Below, piece by piece: positions 32,584 to 41,195 of a stretch of 64,000 nucleotides of DNA. The notes under the pieces were generated by a model, which was given only the letters and a program-made list of their open reading frames with translations, was not told where the DNA came from and did not search any database. Source of the DNA: Micromonosporaceae bacterium KJ-029 (GTDB taxonomy: Bacteria > Actinomycetota > Actinomycetes > Mycobacteriales > Micromonosporaceae); the NCBI GenBank assembly GCA_005402585.1, contig BIFP01000020.1, positions 235,156-299,155 of the forward strand, in the 5' to 3' direction. Made by a program: the position numbers and the translations under genes. Every line of letters starts with the position of its first letter. Position 1 is the first letter of the stretch.

Positions 32584-33825
32584 ATGAGTACGGGTGGGTC
32601 GTCAGCGCCAGGCACCGGGGCGGCACCGAGCACCTCCGAGGAGCCGTGGCCGGTGCGGGTGGTCAGCCAGAAGATCGGCGCCTGGGTCGCTCGGCTGGGC
32701 TGGGTCTGGGTCGACGGGCAGGTGGCGCAGATCAGCCGCCGGCCCGGGGCGAGCACCGTCTTCCTGACACTGCGTGACCCGTCGGCCGACCTGAGCCTCA
32801 CCGTCACCACCAACCGGGACGTGCTCGACACCGGCGCCCCCGAGCTGCGCGAGGGCGCCCGCGTCGTGCTGCACGCCAAGCCGGAGTTCTACGCCGCCCG
32901 GGGCACGCTCAGCCTGCGCGCCGACGAGATCCGCCAGGTCGGCCTCGGTGAGCTGCTGGCCCGGCTGGAGAAACTCAAGAAGCTGCTCGCCGCCGAGGGG
33001 CTGTTCGACCGGGCCCGCAAGCGCCGACCGCCGTTCCTGCCGCAGCGGATCGGGCTGATCACCGGCCGGGCCAGCGCCGCCGAACGGGACGTGCTGACCA
33101 ACGCGCGCCGCCGCTGGCCGGCGGTGGAGTTCCGGACGGTGAACGTGGCCGTCCAGGGCCCCGGTGCGGTGCAACAGATCTTGGACGCGCTCAAGGTGCT
33201 GGACGCCGACCCGAGCGTCGACGTGATCATCCTGGCCCGGGGCGGGGGCAGCATCGAGGACCTGCTTCCCTTCTCCGACGAGGCGCTGTGCCGGGCCGTC
33301 TTCGCCTGCCGTACGCCGGTGGTCAGCGCGATCGGCCACGAGACGGACGCACCGCTGGTCGACTACGTGGCCGACGTACGCGCGTCGACGCCCACCGACG
33401 CGGCCAAGCGGGTCGTGCCCGACCTGGCCGAAGAGGTACGCCTGATCAGCCAGGCCCGGCACCGGCTGCACCGGGCGGTACGCAACCTGGTCGACCGCGA
33501 GTCGCACCGCATCGACGGGCTGCGCTCCCGACCGGTGCTGGCCCGACCGCAGGTGATGGTGGAACAGCGGGCCACCGAGCTGGCCGCACTGCGGCAGCGC
33601 GCCGGGCGCTGCCTGGAGCACCGCCTGGCCGCCGCCGACGACGACCTGCGGCACACCCTGGCCCGGTTGCGCGCGCTCTCGCCGGCCGCCACCCTCGACC
33701 GCGGGTACGCCATCGTGCAGCGCGCCGACGGCCACGTGGTCCGCGCCGCCACCCAGGTCGCCCCCGGCGACCCGCTGCGGGTACGCCTCGCCGACGGCGA
33801 ACTTTCCGCCACCGTCGACACCTGA
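32584..33825 (+). CDS. xseA: Exodeoxyribonuclease VII large subunit
   Basis: 413 aa. N-terminal OB-fold ([24 protein letters not shown]) followed by the catalytic domain ([60 protein letters not shown]) and a C-terminal coiled coil. With XseB it degrades single-stranded DNA. xseB follows 283 bp downstream instead of directly, which is unusual. Confidence 0.96.
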   Translation: MSTGGSSAPGTGAAPSTSEEPWPVRVVSQKIGAWVARLGWVWVDGQVAQISRRPGASTVFLTLRDPSADLSLTVTTNRDVLDTGAPELREGARVVLHAKPEFYAARGTLSLRADEIRQVGLGELLARLEKLKKLLAAEGLFDRARKRRPPFLPQRIGLITGRASAAERDVLTNARRRWPAVEFRTVNVAVQGPGAVQQILDALKVLDADPSVDVIILARGGGSIEDLLPFSDEALCRAVFACRTPVVSAIGHETDAPLVDYVADVRASTPTDAAKRVVPDLAEEVRLISQARHRLHRAVRNLVDRESHRIDGLRSRPVLARPQVMVEQRATELAALRQRAGRCLEHRLAAADDDLRHTLARLRALSPAATLDRGYAIVQRADGHVVRAATQVAPGDPLRVRLADGELSATVDT

Positions 33826-33956
33826 CGCCACCCCGCCAGGCTCTCCGCCGCCGTCGACACGCCACCCCGCCGCGTTCGGACCGGTGCAGCTCCCCCTGCG
33901 ACGCTCTTGCTCCCCCGCCGGCCCGCGCGTGTTGCCGCGTAACGCGCATGGTCACG

Positions 33957-34015
33957 CTCGATCCGGGTTCGAGTGGCCTTCGGTCGGTGCCGACGCCACT
34001 CGATCCTGGATCGAG
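33957..34015. repeat. Imperfect inverted repeat between xseA and xseB
   Basis: Two 21-bp arms (33957-33977 and 33995-34015) with three mismatches and a 17-nt spacer; arms contain TCGAGTGGC/GCCACTCGA. Could form a stable stem in the transcript linking xseA and xseB. Confidence 0.6.
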
Positions 34016-34108
34016 CAGGGCCTCACCGAGCCGGGTCAACGCGAGTACGGCGCACGGTGGGTGGTGCGGTGCCCGGGGGTGTCGGCGGGTTGTGCTGAGA
34101 TTGGTCCG

Positions 34109-34333
34109 ATGACTGACGAGAAGACGAGCGGGCCGGACGAGCGGCTCAGCTACGAACAGGCTCGCGCCGAACTCGCGTCGGTGGTGGAGCGGCTGGAGGC
34201 CGGCGGCACGTCGCTGGAGGAGTCGCTGGCGCTCTGGGAGCGCGGCGAGGCCCTGGCGGTGATCTGCCAACGCTGGCTCGACGGTGCCCGCGCCCGCATC
34301 GACGCCGCCCGGCAGGACCCGGCCGCCGGCTGA
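34109..34333 (+). CDS. xseB: Exodeoxyribonuclease VII small subunit
   Basis: 74 aa, normal size. Sequence LSYEQARAELASVVERLEAG followed by TSLEESLALWERGEALA is the full XseB helical-hairpin domain. Several XseB chains bind the XseA coiled coil. ATG at 34109 has no clear ribosome-binding site; TGAGAT lies 7 nt upstream. Confidence 0.93.
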   Translation: MTDEKTSGPDERLSYEQARAELASVVERLEAGGTSLEESLALWERGEALAVICQRWLDGARARIDAARQDPAAG

Positions 34334-34380
34334 CCCGGGCAGGCCCACCGAACGGCGCCTGGCGACGGTAAAGGCGCGGC

Positions 34381-34487
34381 ATGCGCCGGAAGCGGCATGC
34401 GCCGGAAGCGGCATGCGCCGGAAGCGGCATGCGCCGGAAGCGGCATGCGCCGGAAGCGGCATGCGCCGGAAGCGGCATGCGCCGGAA
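34381..34487. repeat. 16-bp tandem repeat, about 6.7 copies
   Basis: Unit ATGCGCCGGAAGCGGC, six perfect copies starting every 16 bp from 34381, then a partial copy. Intergenic, between the convergent xseB and lipoprotein genes. Each unit contains a GCATGC palindrome. 16 bp is not a multiple of three, so it is not a protein repeat. Confidence 0.95.
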
Positions 34488-34535
34488 AGACGCGGGCGGG
34501 AGCGTAGACGCTCCCGCCGCGACCCGTCGTCGTGC

Positions 34536-35372
34536 TCAGTCGAACAGGTTGTACAGCTCCGGTGGCGCCTCGACGACCTGGTCGGCCGGGGGCTTGTTGG
34601 CGGCGGTCGCGTTGCCGTAGTCGCTGTACGTCACCCTGATCTCCTGCGCGTCCGTCCCGCCGGCGCCGGGGATCTGGAGAACCAGCTCGGTGAGCCGCCC
34701 CTGCCCGTCGAGCGCCGCGGTGAAGGGCACCGAGTCGGCCTGCGCGCCGAGCGCGGTGATCAGGCCCGGGTCGAGCGATCCGGCGCCGGCGGCCTTCGAC
34801 ACGTCGATGGTGCCGGCGTAGGCGCCTTCGCCGGTACGCCGTACCTCGGTGACGGCCTGGGTGAGCACCTCGCTGCCGGCCGGGTCGACCTGGTCGAAGT
34901 CGAAGCCGAGGTTTCGGTCGCCCTGGATGCGGCTCTGGTCGAGGTGCTGGTACTTGCCGAGGTTGAGCTTGTCCCGCCCGGGCACGCTGGCCGCCGCCGC
35001 GCCGCTGAGTTCCAGCTTGACCCAGCTGTCCGGCTTGGCGTGGACGAGGTCGAGGGCCATCGCCAGGTCGTCGGTCGGCTCGCCGATGCTGATCCGCAGC
35101 TCCGCGCTCTGGCTCGGCTGGTGCACCTGGCCCTCGGCGGTCGATCCGGCGCCGGACATACGGAACCGGAAGTTGCCGTTGCCGATTTCCCGGGTCGAGT
35201 TCAGCAATGCCTGCTTGGCGTCGGAGTCGGCCTCGACAGCCGTAGCGGAGGCGGTGGCGGACGGAGTGGCGGTGGACCCGGCCGTGCCGTCGCCGGTGGT
35301 GGTGCAGGCGGCGGCTCCGGGCGTGAGCAGCGCGGCGGCCATGAGGCCGGCGCTCAGTCGTCGAACAGTCAT
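34536..35372 (-). CDS. LppX/LprG-like lipoprotein 1
   Basis: 278 aa. Lipobox ending in AAAC near residue 23, a Thr/Ser/Ala linker, then a domain of about 220 aa of the LppX_LprAFGN type (ALLNSTREIGNGNFRFRMSG). In mycobacteria these proteins carry lipids or lipoglycans in the cell envelope. The neighbouring gene 35533-36330 is a paralogue with the same C-terminal pattern (YGNATAANKPPADQVVEA), pointing to tandem duplication. Confidence 0.82.
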   Translation of the reverse strand: MTVRRLSAGLMAAALLTPGAAACTTTGDGTAGSTATPSATASATAVEADSDAKQALLNSTREIGNGNFRFRMSGAGSTAEGQVHQPSQSAELRISIGEPTDDLAMALDLVHAKPDSWVKLELSGAAAASVPGRDKLNLGKYQHLDQSRIQGDRNLGFDFDQVDPAGSEVLTQAVTEVRRTGEGAYAGTIDVSKAAGAGSLDPGLITALGAQADSVPFTAALDGQGRLTELVLQIPGAGGTDAQEIRVTYSDYGNATAANKPPADQVVEAPPELYNLFD

Positions 35373-35532
35373 CGGTGTCTCCCAGCAGGGTCACCCGACG
35401 CATCTCGCGCGCCGGAGGCTCACCCTCCTGTTCCCTGCCGCCCCGCCGCGCAATCACCCGAACCTCACCGACGGCGGGCGTCGGACACGGAACGGGGGCG
35501 AGCCGAGCCCGCCCCCGTTCCGCCGGATGTCG

Positions 35533-36330
35533 CTAGTTCTTGAACATCTCGTAGGTCTGCTCGTTCGCCTCGACGACCTGGTCCGCCGGCGGCTTCTGGA
35601 CGGCGGTGGCGGAACCGTAGTCGGCGTAGGTCATCTTGATGTCCTGCGCCTTGGTCTCACCGGCCGCGGGGATGGACATGACCAGCTCGGTCAGCCGGCC
35701 CTGTGCGTCGATCTTCGCGGTGAACGGGATCGCCTTGGCCTTCTCGCCCAGCGCCTTGATCATGGCCTCGTCGGTGGCGACCGAGTCCGTCACCGCGGAG
35801 AGGTCGACCGTGCCGCTGTAGGCGCCCTCACCGGTCTTCTCCACCTCGGCGATGCCCTTGAACATCGCTGCGGCGTCGGCCGGGTCGGTGCCGGAACTGA
35901 ACGGGTCCAGGCCCTTGGCGTCGCCGGCCTTGGAGGCGTCGAGGTGCTGGTACTTGTCCTTGAACGTGTCCGCGCCCGGCATCCCGGCAAGCAGGTCACC
36001 CAGGTCGATCTTCACCCAGGTGTCGGGCTTGATGTGGATGAGGTCGAAGTCCATGGTGAACTGTTCGTCGCCCATCGACATCGTCATCTGCGCGCTGTCG
36101 CTGGGCTTGTGGACCACGCCCTTGCCGGTCATGGACTCGGCGGTGATGGTAAAGGTGAAGTTACCCTCGGTCAGCGCCTTGGTGGAGGCGAGCAGCGCCT
36201 CCTTCGCGTCGGCCGGGATGGCCGGCGCGGACGCCGAGGGCGAGTCGGCGGTGCCGGAGTTGCAGGCGGCCACGCCAGGAACGAGCAGCGTTGCGGCGAT
36301 GACGCCCACGCTCCACCGTCGAATGCTCAC
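35533..36330 (-). CDS. LppX/LprG-like lipoprotein 2
   Basis: 265 aa from GTG at 36330 with a GGGA-type site upstream. Lipobox PGVAAC near residue 22. The mature domain (ALLASTKALTEGNFTFTITAE ... YGSATAVQKPPADQVVEA) is homologous to the adjacent lipoprotein gene, about 160 bp downstream on the same strand. Lipid-carrier function is inferred from the family. Confidence 0.82.
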   Translation of the reverse strand: MSIRRWSVGVIAATLLVPGVAACNSGTADSPSASAPAIPADAKEALLASTKALTEGNFTFTITAESMTGKGVVHKPSDSAQMTMSMGDEQFTMDFDLIHIKPDTWVKIDLGDLLAGMPGADTFKDKYQHLDASKAGDAKGLDPFSSGTDPADAAAMFKGIAEVEKTGEGAYSGTVDLSAVTDSVATDEAMIKALGEKAKAIPFTAKIDAQGRLTELVMSIPAAGETKAQDIKMTYADYGSATAVQKPPADQVVEANEQTYEMFKN

Positions 36331-36434
36331 AGATTTTCCCACTTCCCAAACAACGACAGCCCACCGGACCGGGCCGGCCGGGCACCGAACCCGGGGAGCG
36401 TAACGGACGGGACCGACATCCGGGGGGCAGTTAC

Positions 36435-37091
36435 TCAGTCCACCGCGGTGGCCATCTCCCGCAGTTCGTTGTCCCGGGCGTCCCCGACCACGATCACCGT
36501 ACGGCCTGGCTGGAGCAGCACCAGCGCCTGCTCGTTGCCCCGGGCGGTGTACCGCTGCCAGGTACTGGCCCCGAGGTCGGTCTGCCCCTGCGGCTGCCCC
36601 TCGTCGGTCAGTTCGGCGGGCAGGAGCCGCTCCGGCGGCACGTTGCTCTGCACCAACTGCAACCCACGGCCCTCCGGCGTGACGTAGCCCACGCGCAGGA
36701 TCGCGCCGTCCTCGGCGGTACGGTAGTTGGCCCGTATGCTCCGCCACCCGTCGCCGAGCCCGGCCGGCTCGCTCACCGGGAACGCGCCGGCCGACCGCGC
36801 CTGGTCGAAGGCCGGCGCCGGGTCGACCGCGGTCGGCTCGTCCCCGCCGAGGAACCCCCGGTAGAAGGCGAGCAGCAGGGCGATCGGGATCAACAACACC
36901 AGCAGCGAGATCGCCATGTCCTTCGGCGACCGCTCGGACCTGGCGGCGGCCGGCGCCGGTTTCGCGGCGGTCCGCGCCGGGTCCGGCTGCCGCTGGGGTA
37001 CGCCCCGCCCGCCCTCCCGGTCGACGGTCGGCTGGTCGCCGGTCGACGGCTGGTCGGCGGGTACGCGGTCGGCAGGCTGTGCGGGTTCCAC
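36435..37091 (-). CDS. DUF4245 membrane protein
   Basis: 218 aa, GTG start. Residues 1-55 are a Pro/Asp-rich cytoplasmic tail, one membrane helix follows (about 58-77, [17 protein letters not shown]), then the external DUF4245 domain ([27 protein letters not shown]). Function unknown. DUF4245 genes are commonly found next to glpX in actinobacteria, as here, where they are divergent. Confidence 0.88.
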   Translation of the reverse strand: MEPAQPADRVPADQPSTGDQPTVDREGGRGVPQRQPDPARTAAKPAPAAARSERSPKDMAISLLVLLIPIALLLAFYRGFLGGDEPTAVDPAPAFDQARSAGAFPVSEPAGLGDGWRSIRANYRTAEDGAILRVGYVTPEGRGLQLVQSNVPPERLLPAELTDEGQPQGQTDLGASTWQRYTARGNEQALVLLQPGRTVIVVGDARDNELREMATAVD

Positions 37092-37239
37092 CCGGCCATT
37101 CTCGCAGCCGCCCGACCGGCGGTATCCGGCCCATCACCGCCCCGCTCCGGGCGCGCGTCCGCCATCGTGTGAGGATCAGGAACAAAGCCGGCAACGCCGC
37201 CCCGGTCAACCCCGCAACGCCGCGAGGAGGAACCGCTCG

Positions 37240-38271
37240 ATGACGACGATCAGGACGCGAACCCCACAGAATCTCGACCGTAACCTTGCCCTCGACCTGG
37301 TCCGGGTCACCGAGGCGGCGGCGATGGCCGCCGGCCGGTGGGTCGGCCGGGGCGACAAGGAGGGCGGCGACGGTGCCGCCGTCGACGCGATGCGCAAGCT
37401 GATCAACTCGATTCCGATGCGGGGCGTCGTGGTGATCGGCGAGGGCGAGAAGGACAACGCCCCGATGCTCTTCAACGGTGAGGAGGTCGGTGACGGCACC
37501 GGTCCGGAGGTGGACGTCGCGGTCGACCCGATCGACGGCACCACGCTGATGAGCAAGGGGATGCCGAACGCGCTGGCGGTGCTGGCGGTCGCCGAGCGGG
37601 GAGCGATGTTCGACCCGAGCGCCGTGTTCTACATGGAGAAGCTCGCGGTTGGCCCGGCCTACGCGGACGTGGTGGACATCAACGCCGGGGTCGCCGACAA
37701 TCTGCGCCGGATCGCCAAGGTCAAGGGCTCCAGCGTGTCCGAGGTGACGGTCTGCGTGCTCGACCGCTCCCGGCACGACGACCTGGTCGACCAGATCCGT
37801 CGTGCCGGTGCGGGCATCCGATTCATCTCCGACGGTGACATCGCCGGCGCCATCGCCGCCGCCCGTGGCGAGTCGGACGTCGACGTGCTGATGGGCATCG
37901 GCGGCACCCCGGAGGGGATCACCGCCGCCTGCGCCCTCAAGTGCATGGGCGGGATGATGCAGGCCAAGCTGTGGCCGCGCGACGACGCCGAGCGGGAGAA
38001 GGCGATCGCCGCCGGGCACGACCTGGATCGCGTGCTCACCACCGACGACCTGGTCACCGGCGACAACTGCTTCTTCGTGGCCACCGGCATCACCTCCGGT
38101 GACCTGCTGCGCGGCGTGCGTTACCGGGCCGGCGGGGCGTACACCCAGTCGATCGTGATGCGCTCGAAGAGCGGCACCATCCGGGTGATCGACTCGTACC
38201 ACCGGTTGGAGAAGCTGGCGCTCTACTCGGCGGTCGACTTCGACGGCCGGCCCCTGGCCGAGCAGGCGTGA
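37240..38271 (+). CDS. glpX: Fructose-1,6-bisphosphatase, class II
   Basis: 343 aa from ATG at 37240 (GAGGAGG 9 nt upstream). Hydrolyses fructose-1,6-bisphosphate in gluconeogenesis. Characteristic motifs: [29 protein letters not shown] (metal-binding Asp), [20 protein letters not shown]. Its stop lies inside the first copy of a 48-bp direct repeat. Confidence 0.97.
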   Translation: MTTIRTRTPQNLDRNLALDLVRVTEAAAMAAGRWVGRGDKEGGDGAAVDAMRKLINSIPMRGVVVIGEGEKDNAPMLFNGEEVGDGTGPEVDVAVDPIDGTTLMSKGMPNALAVLAVAERGAMFDPSAVFYMEKLAVGPAYADVVDINAGVADNLRRIAKVKGSSVSEVTVCVLDRSRHDDLVDQIRRAGAGIRFISDGDIAGAIAAARGESDVDVLMGIGGTPEGITAACALKCMGGMMQAKLWPRDDAEREKAIAAGHDLDRVLTTDDLVTGDNCFFVATGITSGDLLRGVRYRAGGAYTQSIVMRSKSGTIRVIDSYHRLEKLALYSAVDFDGRPLAEQA

Positions 38272-38392
38272 GCGAGCGGAGCGAGCGAACCATTCGGCTC
38301 AGCAGCGTGGCGTCTCGCGCCGCCGTGGAGCGAAGCGAGGCGGTGGCGTGAGCGAGCGGAGCGAGCGAACCATTCGGCTCAGCAGCGTGGCG
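38265..38392. repeat. 48-bp perfect direct repeats behind glpX
   Basis: Identical 48-bp copies at 38265-38312 and 38345-38392 (offset 80 bp), each beginning GGCGTGAGCGAGCGGAGCG and ending AGCAGCGTGGCG. The first contains the glpX stop codon; the second ends 5 nt before the start of the transporter gene. Internally rich in GAGCG(A) steps. Confidence 0.93.
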
Positions 38393-38397
38393 GCGGC

Positions 38398-39405
38398 GTG
38401 ACCGCAGCCGGAACGACGGCCCGGCCGAGCCTGTCGGCCGGTCGCCGGGCCGGCGCGGTGGGACTGGCGACCATCGCCGGGGTCGCCGTGGCCGTCCAGT
38501 CCCGGATCAACGGCGAACTGGGCGGACGGCTGGGCGACGGCATCGCCGCCGCGGTGGTCTCGTTCGGCGTGGGCCTCGTGCTGCTGTTGGTGTTGGTGCC
38601 CGCGACCCGGAGCGGGCGACGGGGCCTGGCCGCCCTGCGCGGCGGACTCGCCGAGGGCACGTTGCGGCCCTGGCAGTGCCTCGGTGGTGTGTGCGGAGCC
38701 TTCCTGGTGTTCACCCAGGGCGCTACCGTCGGCACCCTCGGCGTGGCCGTGTTCACCGTGGCCGTGGTGGCCGGTCAGTCCGGCAGCAGTCTGCTCGTCG
38801 ACCGGGCGGGATTCGGCCCGAGCGGTCGGCAACCGGTGACCCTCCCCCGGCTGGCCGGAGCGGTCCTGACCGTGGCGGCGGTGCTGCTCGCCGTCGGCGG
38901 CCGGTTCGGTGAGCCGACGACTCTCGGCCTGGCCGTGCTGCCCCTGCTGGCGGGCGTCGGGGTGGCCTGGCAGCAGGCGGTGAACGGGTGGGTACGGGTG
39001 ACCGCGGACAGCACGCTGACCGCCACGTTGGTCAACTTCGCCGTCGGTACGACCGCCCTGCTGGCCGCGTTCGCCGTCGAACTCGCGGTGCGCGGTCGAC
39101 CGCCCGGCGAACTGCCCACCGAACCCTGGCTCTACCTCGGCGGGCCGATCGGCGTGACGTTCATCGCGGTGGCCGCAGCGGTGGTCCGCTTCACCGGCGT
39201 GCTGCTGCTCGGCCTGGCCACCATCGCCGGTCAGGTCACCGGCGCGGTGCTGCTGGATGTGCTGCTCCCCACGGCGGCCTCCCACCCCGACGCGGCCACC
39301 CTCGTCGGGGCCGTCCTCACCCTCGTCGCGGTGGCGGTCGCCGCTCTCGGTGGCCGGGTCGGCCCGCTGGCCTGGCCCGGCTACCGGGGCCGGAATCCGT
39401 CCTGA
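38398..39405 (+). CDS. DMT-superfamily (YdcZ/DUF606-like) transporter
   Basis: 335 aa, GTG start at 38398. About ten membrane helices in two homologous halves, each starting with the VQSRINGELGGRLGD / WQQAVNGWVRVTADSTLTAT signature of DUF606 proteins; single YdcZ proteins have five helices, so this is the fused double form. Substrate unknown. The start lies immediately behind the second copy of the 48-bp repeat. Confidence 0.85.
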   Translation: MTAAGTTARPSLSAGRRAGAVGLATIAGVAVAVQSRINGELGGRLGDGIAAAVVSFGVGLVLLLVLVPATRSGRRGLAALRGGLAEGTLRPWQCLGGVCGAFLVFTQGATVGTLGVAVFTVAVVAGQSGSSLLVDRAGFGPSGRQPVTLPRLAGAVLTVAAVLLAVGGRFGEPTTLGLAVLPLLAGVGVAWQQAVNGWVRVTADSTLTATLVNFAVGTTALLAAFAVELAVRGRPPGELPTEPWLYLGGPIGVTFIAVAAAVVRFTGVLLLGLATIAGQVTGAVLLDVLLPTAASHPDAATLVGAVLTLVAVAVAALGGRVGPLAWPGYRGRNPS

Positions 39406-39436
39406 GCGATGGCGGCCCGGTGCGGGCCGGACGGGC

Positions 39437-40084
39437 TCAGGGCATGGTCAGCGGCGACTCGGAATGGTACGGCCCGTCGAGCCGGCGACGGCGGAAGATG
39501 ATCGCGGCCACGATGCCGCCGAGCAGCCCGAACAGGTGGCCCTGCCAGGAGATCCGCTCGTCGGTTGGCAGTACGCCGGCCAACTGGCCGCCGTAGAGGA
39601 GGCCGACCAGCAGGAAGACGGCGAAATTCCACCAGCTCCGCTCGAAGATTCCTCGGGTCAGCAGGATGCCGAGGTAGCCGAAGATGACTCCGCTCGCGCC
39701 GACGACGATCGTGTTGGGTGACCCGGTGAACCACACGCCCAGGCCGCTGACCAGCACGATCACCAGGGTGGACCAGAGGAACCGCCGGGCGCCCGCAGCC
39801 AGCACGAAGGTGCCGAGCAGGATCAGCGGGATGCTGTTGCTGTAGAGGTGGTCGAAGCCGTGGTGCAGGAACGGCGAGAAGAAGACACCGTCGAGCCCCT
39901 CGATGCGCTTCGGGATGATGCCGGCGGCGGAGTCGAAGCCGGCACCGAGCCACTGGTCCAGGCCCTCGATCAGGAAGAGGATCGGCACGACCGCACACAT
40001 GGCCACGAAGGCCCGGCCGAGGGACGCGTAGAACGCCTCGGTGCCGAACCGGTGGGGATCTCCGCTTCCGGGCTGCAGGGTCAC
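39437..40084 (-). CDS. Rhomboid family intramembrane serine protease
   Basis: 215 aa, six membrane helices. Catalytic Ser in VVGASGVIFGYLG, catalytic His in WQGHLFGLLGG, and the HHGFDHLYSNSIPL helix near the front. Cleaves membrane proteins within or next to the bilayer; substrates unknown. Convergent with the DMT transporter gene, 31 nt apart. Confidence 0.93.
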   Translation of the reverse strand: MTLQPGSGDPHRFGTEAFYASLGRAFVAMCAVVPILFLIEGLDQWLGAGFDSAAGIIPKRIEGLDGVFFSPFLHHGFDHLYSNSIPLILLGTFVLAAGARRFLWSTLVIVLVSGLGVWFTGSPNTIVVGASGVIFGYLGILLTRGIFERSWWNFAVFLLVGLLYGGQLAGVLPTDERISWQGHLFGLLGGIVAAIIFRRRRLDGPYHSESPLTMP

Positions 40085-40225
40085 CCGTCAACAGCTATCA
40101 GCAAACGCCGACAGCCGCCACTTTTCACCTCCGGTGACCGGGTCCACCGTCCGTCCGAAGGCGTTCGGGACCGACGACGGCGGCGGGAGCACGGTCACCC
40201 GCGCCCCCGCCGCCATCAGGTCAGG

Positions 40226-40906
40226 TCAGTACCAGCCCTTGTTCTGCGAGTGCGTCCAGGCCTTGCACGGGGTGCCGTACCGGCCCTCGATGTAGCCGAG
40301 CCCCCACTTGATCTGGGTGACCGGATTGGTCTGCCAGTCGCTGCCGACCGAGGCCATCTTGCTGCCCGGCAGCGCCTGCGGGATGCCGTACGCCCCGGAG
40401 GACCGGTTGTGGGCCTTGGGGTTCCAGCCGCTCTCCTTGTTCCAGAGCCGGTCCAGGCAGGGGAACTGGTCGATCTTGAAGCCCGCGTCGATCATGAGCG
40501 CGCAGCCGGTCTTCCGGTGGCCGCCGTACTCCGCGCAGGATTCGGGAATCGGGCCGTCGTACGGCTTCGCGGCCCGGGCCGCGGCCTCGGCCGCCTCCTT
40601 GGCCGCCTTCTCCTCCGCGGCCTTCTTACGCGCCGCCTCCTCGGCCTTGCGGGCCTTCTCGGCGGCGGCGCGGGCCCGCTTCCTGGTCTCGGCGGCCTGC
40701 TGTCGAACGGCCCGCACCTGGCGGGAGACCTGCTGCTCCTGCCGGTAGTCGACGTCGACCTCGGTGACACTGCCGGCCACCTGCGCGTCGGGACCCGGTT
40801 GCTGAGACTGGCGGTTCTCGCCCAGGTAGAAACCACCGGCTACGCCCACGGAGAGCAGCGCGACAGCGGCGGTGCGGGCGGCGAACCGGCTCCACAGCCG
40901 ACTCAC
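40226..40906 (-). CDS. Secreted lytic-transglycosylase-like protein
   Basis: 226 aa, GTG start with AAGGGATC upstream. N-terminal membrane/signal segment (residues about 10-28), an Ala/Lys/Glu-rich coiled coil (about 55-115) and a C-terminal domain with LWNKESGWNPKAHN (likely catalytic Glu), SSGAYGIPQALPGSKMAS and GLGYIEGRYGTPCKAW, as in transglycosylase/Rpf-like cell-wall hydrolases. Four Cys are present. Predicted to act on peptidoglycan. A 44-codon ORF overlaps its start. Confidence 0.85.
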   Translation of the reverse strand: MSRLWSRFAARTAAVALLSVGVAGGFYLGENRQSQQPGPDAQVAGSVTEVDVDYRQEQQVSRQVRAVRQQAAETRKRARAAAEKARKAEEAARKKAAEEKAAKEAAEAAARAAKPYDGPIPESCAEYGGHRKTGCALMIDAGFKIDQFPCLDRLWNKESGWNPKAHNRSSGAYGIPQALPGSKMASVGSDWQTNPVTQIKWGLGYIEGRYGTPCKAWTHSQNKGWY

Positions 40907-41037
40907 GAAGTGATCCCTTCGTCGGGGTCAGGGTCGCGGCGTGGCCGCGACCACACCGGGCCGAAGCGCGCCGCGAGCGCCCGCGACCGGCGTGCCGATC
41001 GCCGTAGACGCACCGCGTCCGCCTCCTGGCGAGTCAT
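40903..41037 (-). CDS. Small basic ORF coupled to the transglycosylase gene
   Basis: 44 aa, Arg-rich ([20 protein letters not shown]), from ATG at 41037 with GAGGGG upstream. Its TGA overlaps the GTG of the next gene (GTGA). It could be a leader peptide controlling translation of the hydrolase, or a fortuitous ORF. No homologue recognised. Confidence 0.4.
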   Translation of the reverse strand: MTRQEADAVRLRRSARRSRALAARFGPVWSRPRRDPDPDEGITS

Positions 41038-41145
41038 CCGCCCCTCGTGGAGTGACGAACGATCACCAACGATGCGTCCGGTGCGTGGGCGCCCGTCGGA
41101 CACCATCGCGCACAGTGAGGCCTATGGGAAACCATCGGCCTAGAT

Positions 41146-41161
41146 TGTGACGTGCGTCACT
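41146..41161. promoter_or_regulatory. Crp-like palindrome
   Basis: TGTGACGTGCGTCACT, close to the Crp/GlxR consensus TGTGA-N6-TCACA (one end base differs). It lies between the phoH terminator and the coupled ORF/transglycosylase gene, about 110 bp upstream of the small ORF start. Crp control of Rpf-type wall hydrolases is known in other actinobacteria. Confidence 0.45.
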
Positions 41162-41191
41162 TAGAAAATGCGTTTCAACACGCCTGAAACG
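41161..41191 (-). terminator. Rho-independent-like terminator of phoH
   Basis: CGTTTCA / TGAAACG stem with 7-nt loop, 5 nt past the phoH stop, followed on the minus strand by CATTTTCTAA. The T-rich tail is unusual in this GC-rich window. Confidence 0.65.
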
Positions 41192-41195
41192 GTCA

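Noticed and set aside
33957..34015. tRNA gene (GGTTCGAGT-like T-arm)
   Set aside because: No acceptor stem, anticodon arm or CCA-proximal pairing fits; the sequence is an inverted repeat.
34381..34487. CRISPR or origin iterons
   Set aside because: 16-bp units are contiguous without spacers; no cas or replication gene nearby.
36331..38202. N-terminal extension of the second LppX-like lipoprotein frame
   Set aside because: The frame stays open through the antisense of glpX and DUF4245, but the lipoprotein signal peptide starts at 36330 and upstream residues are not protein-like.
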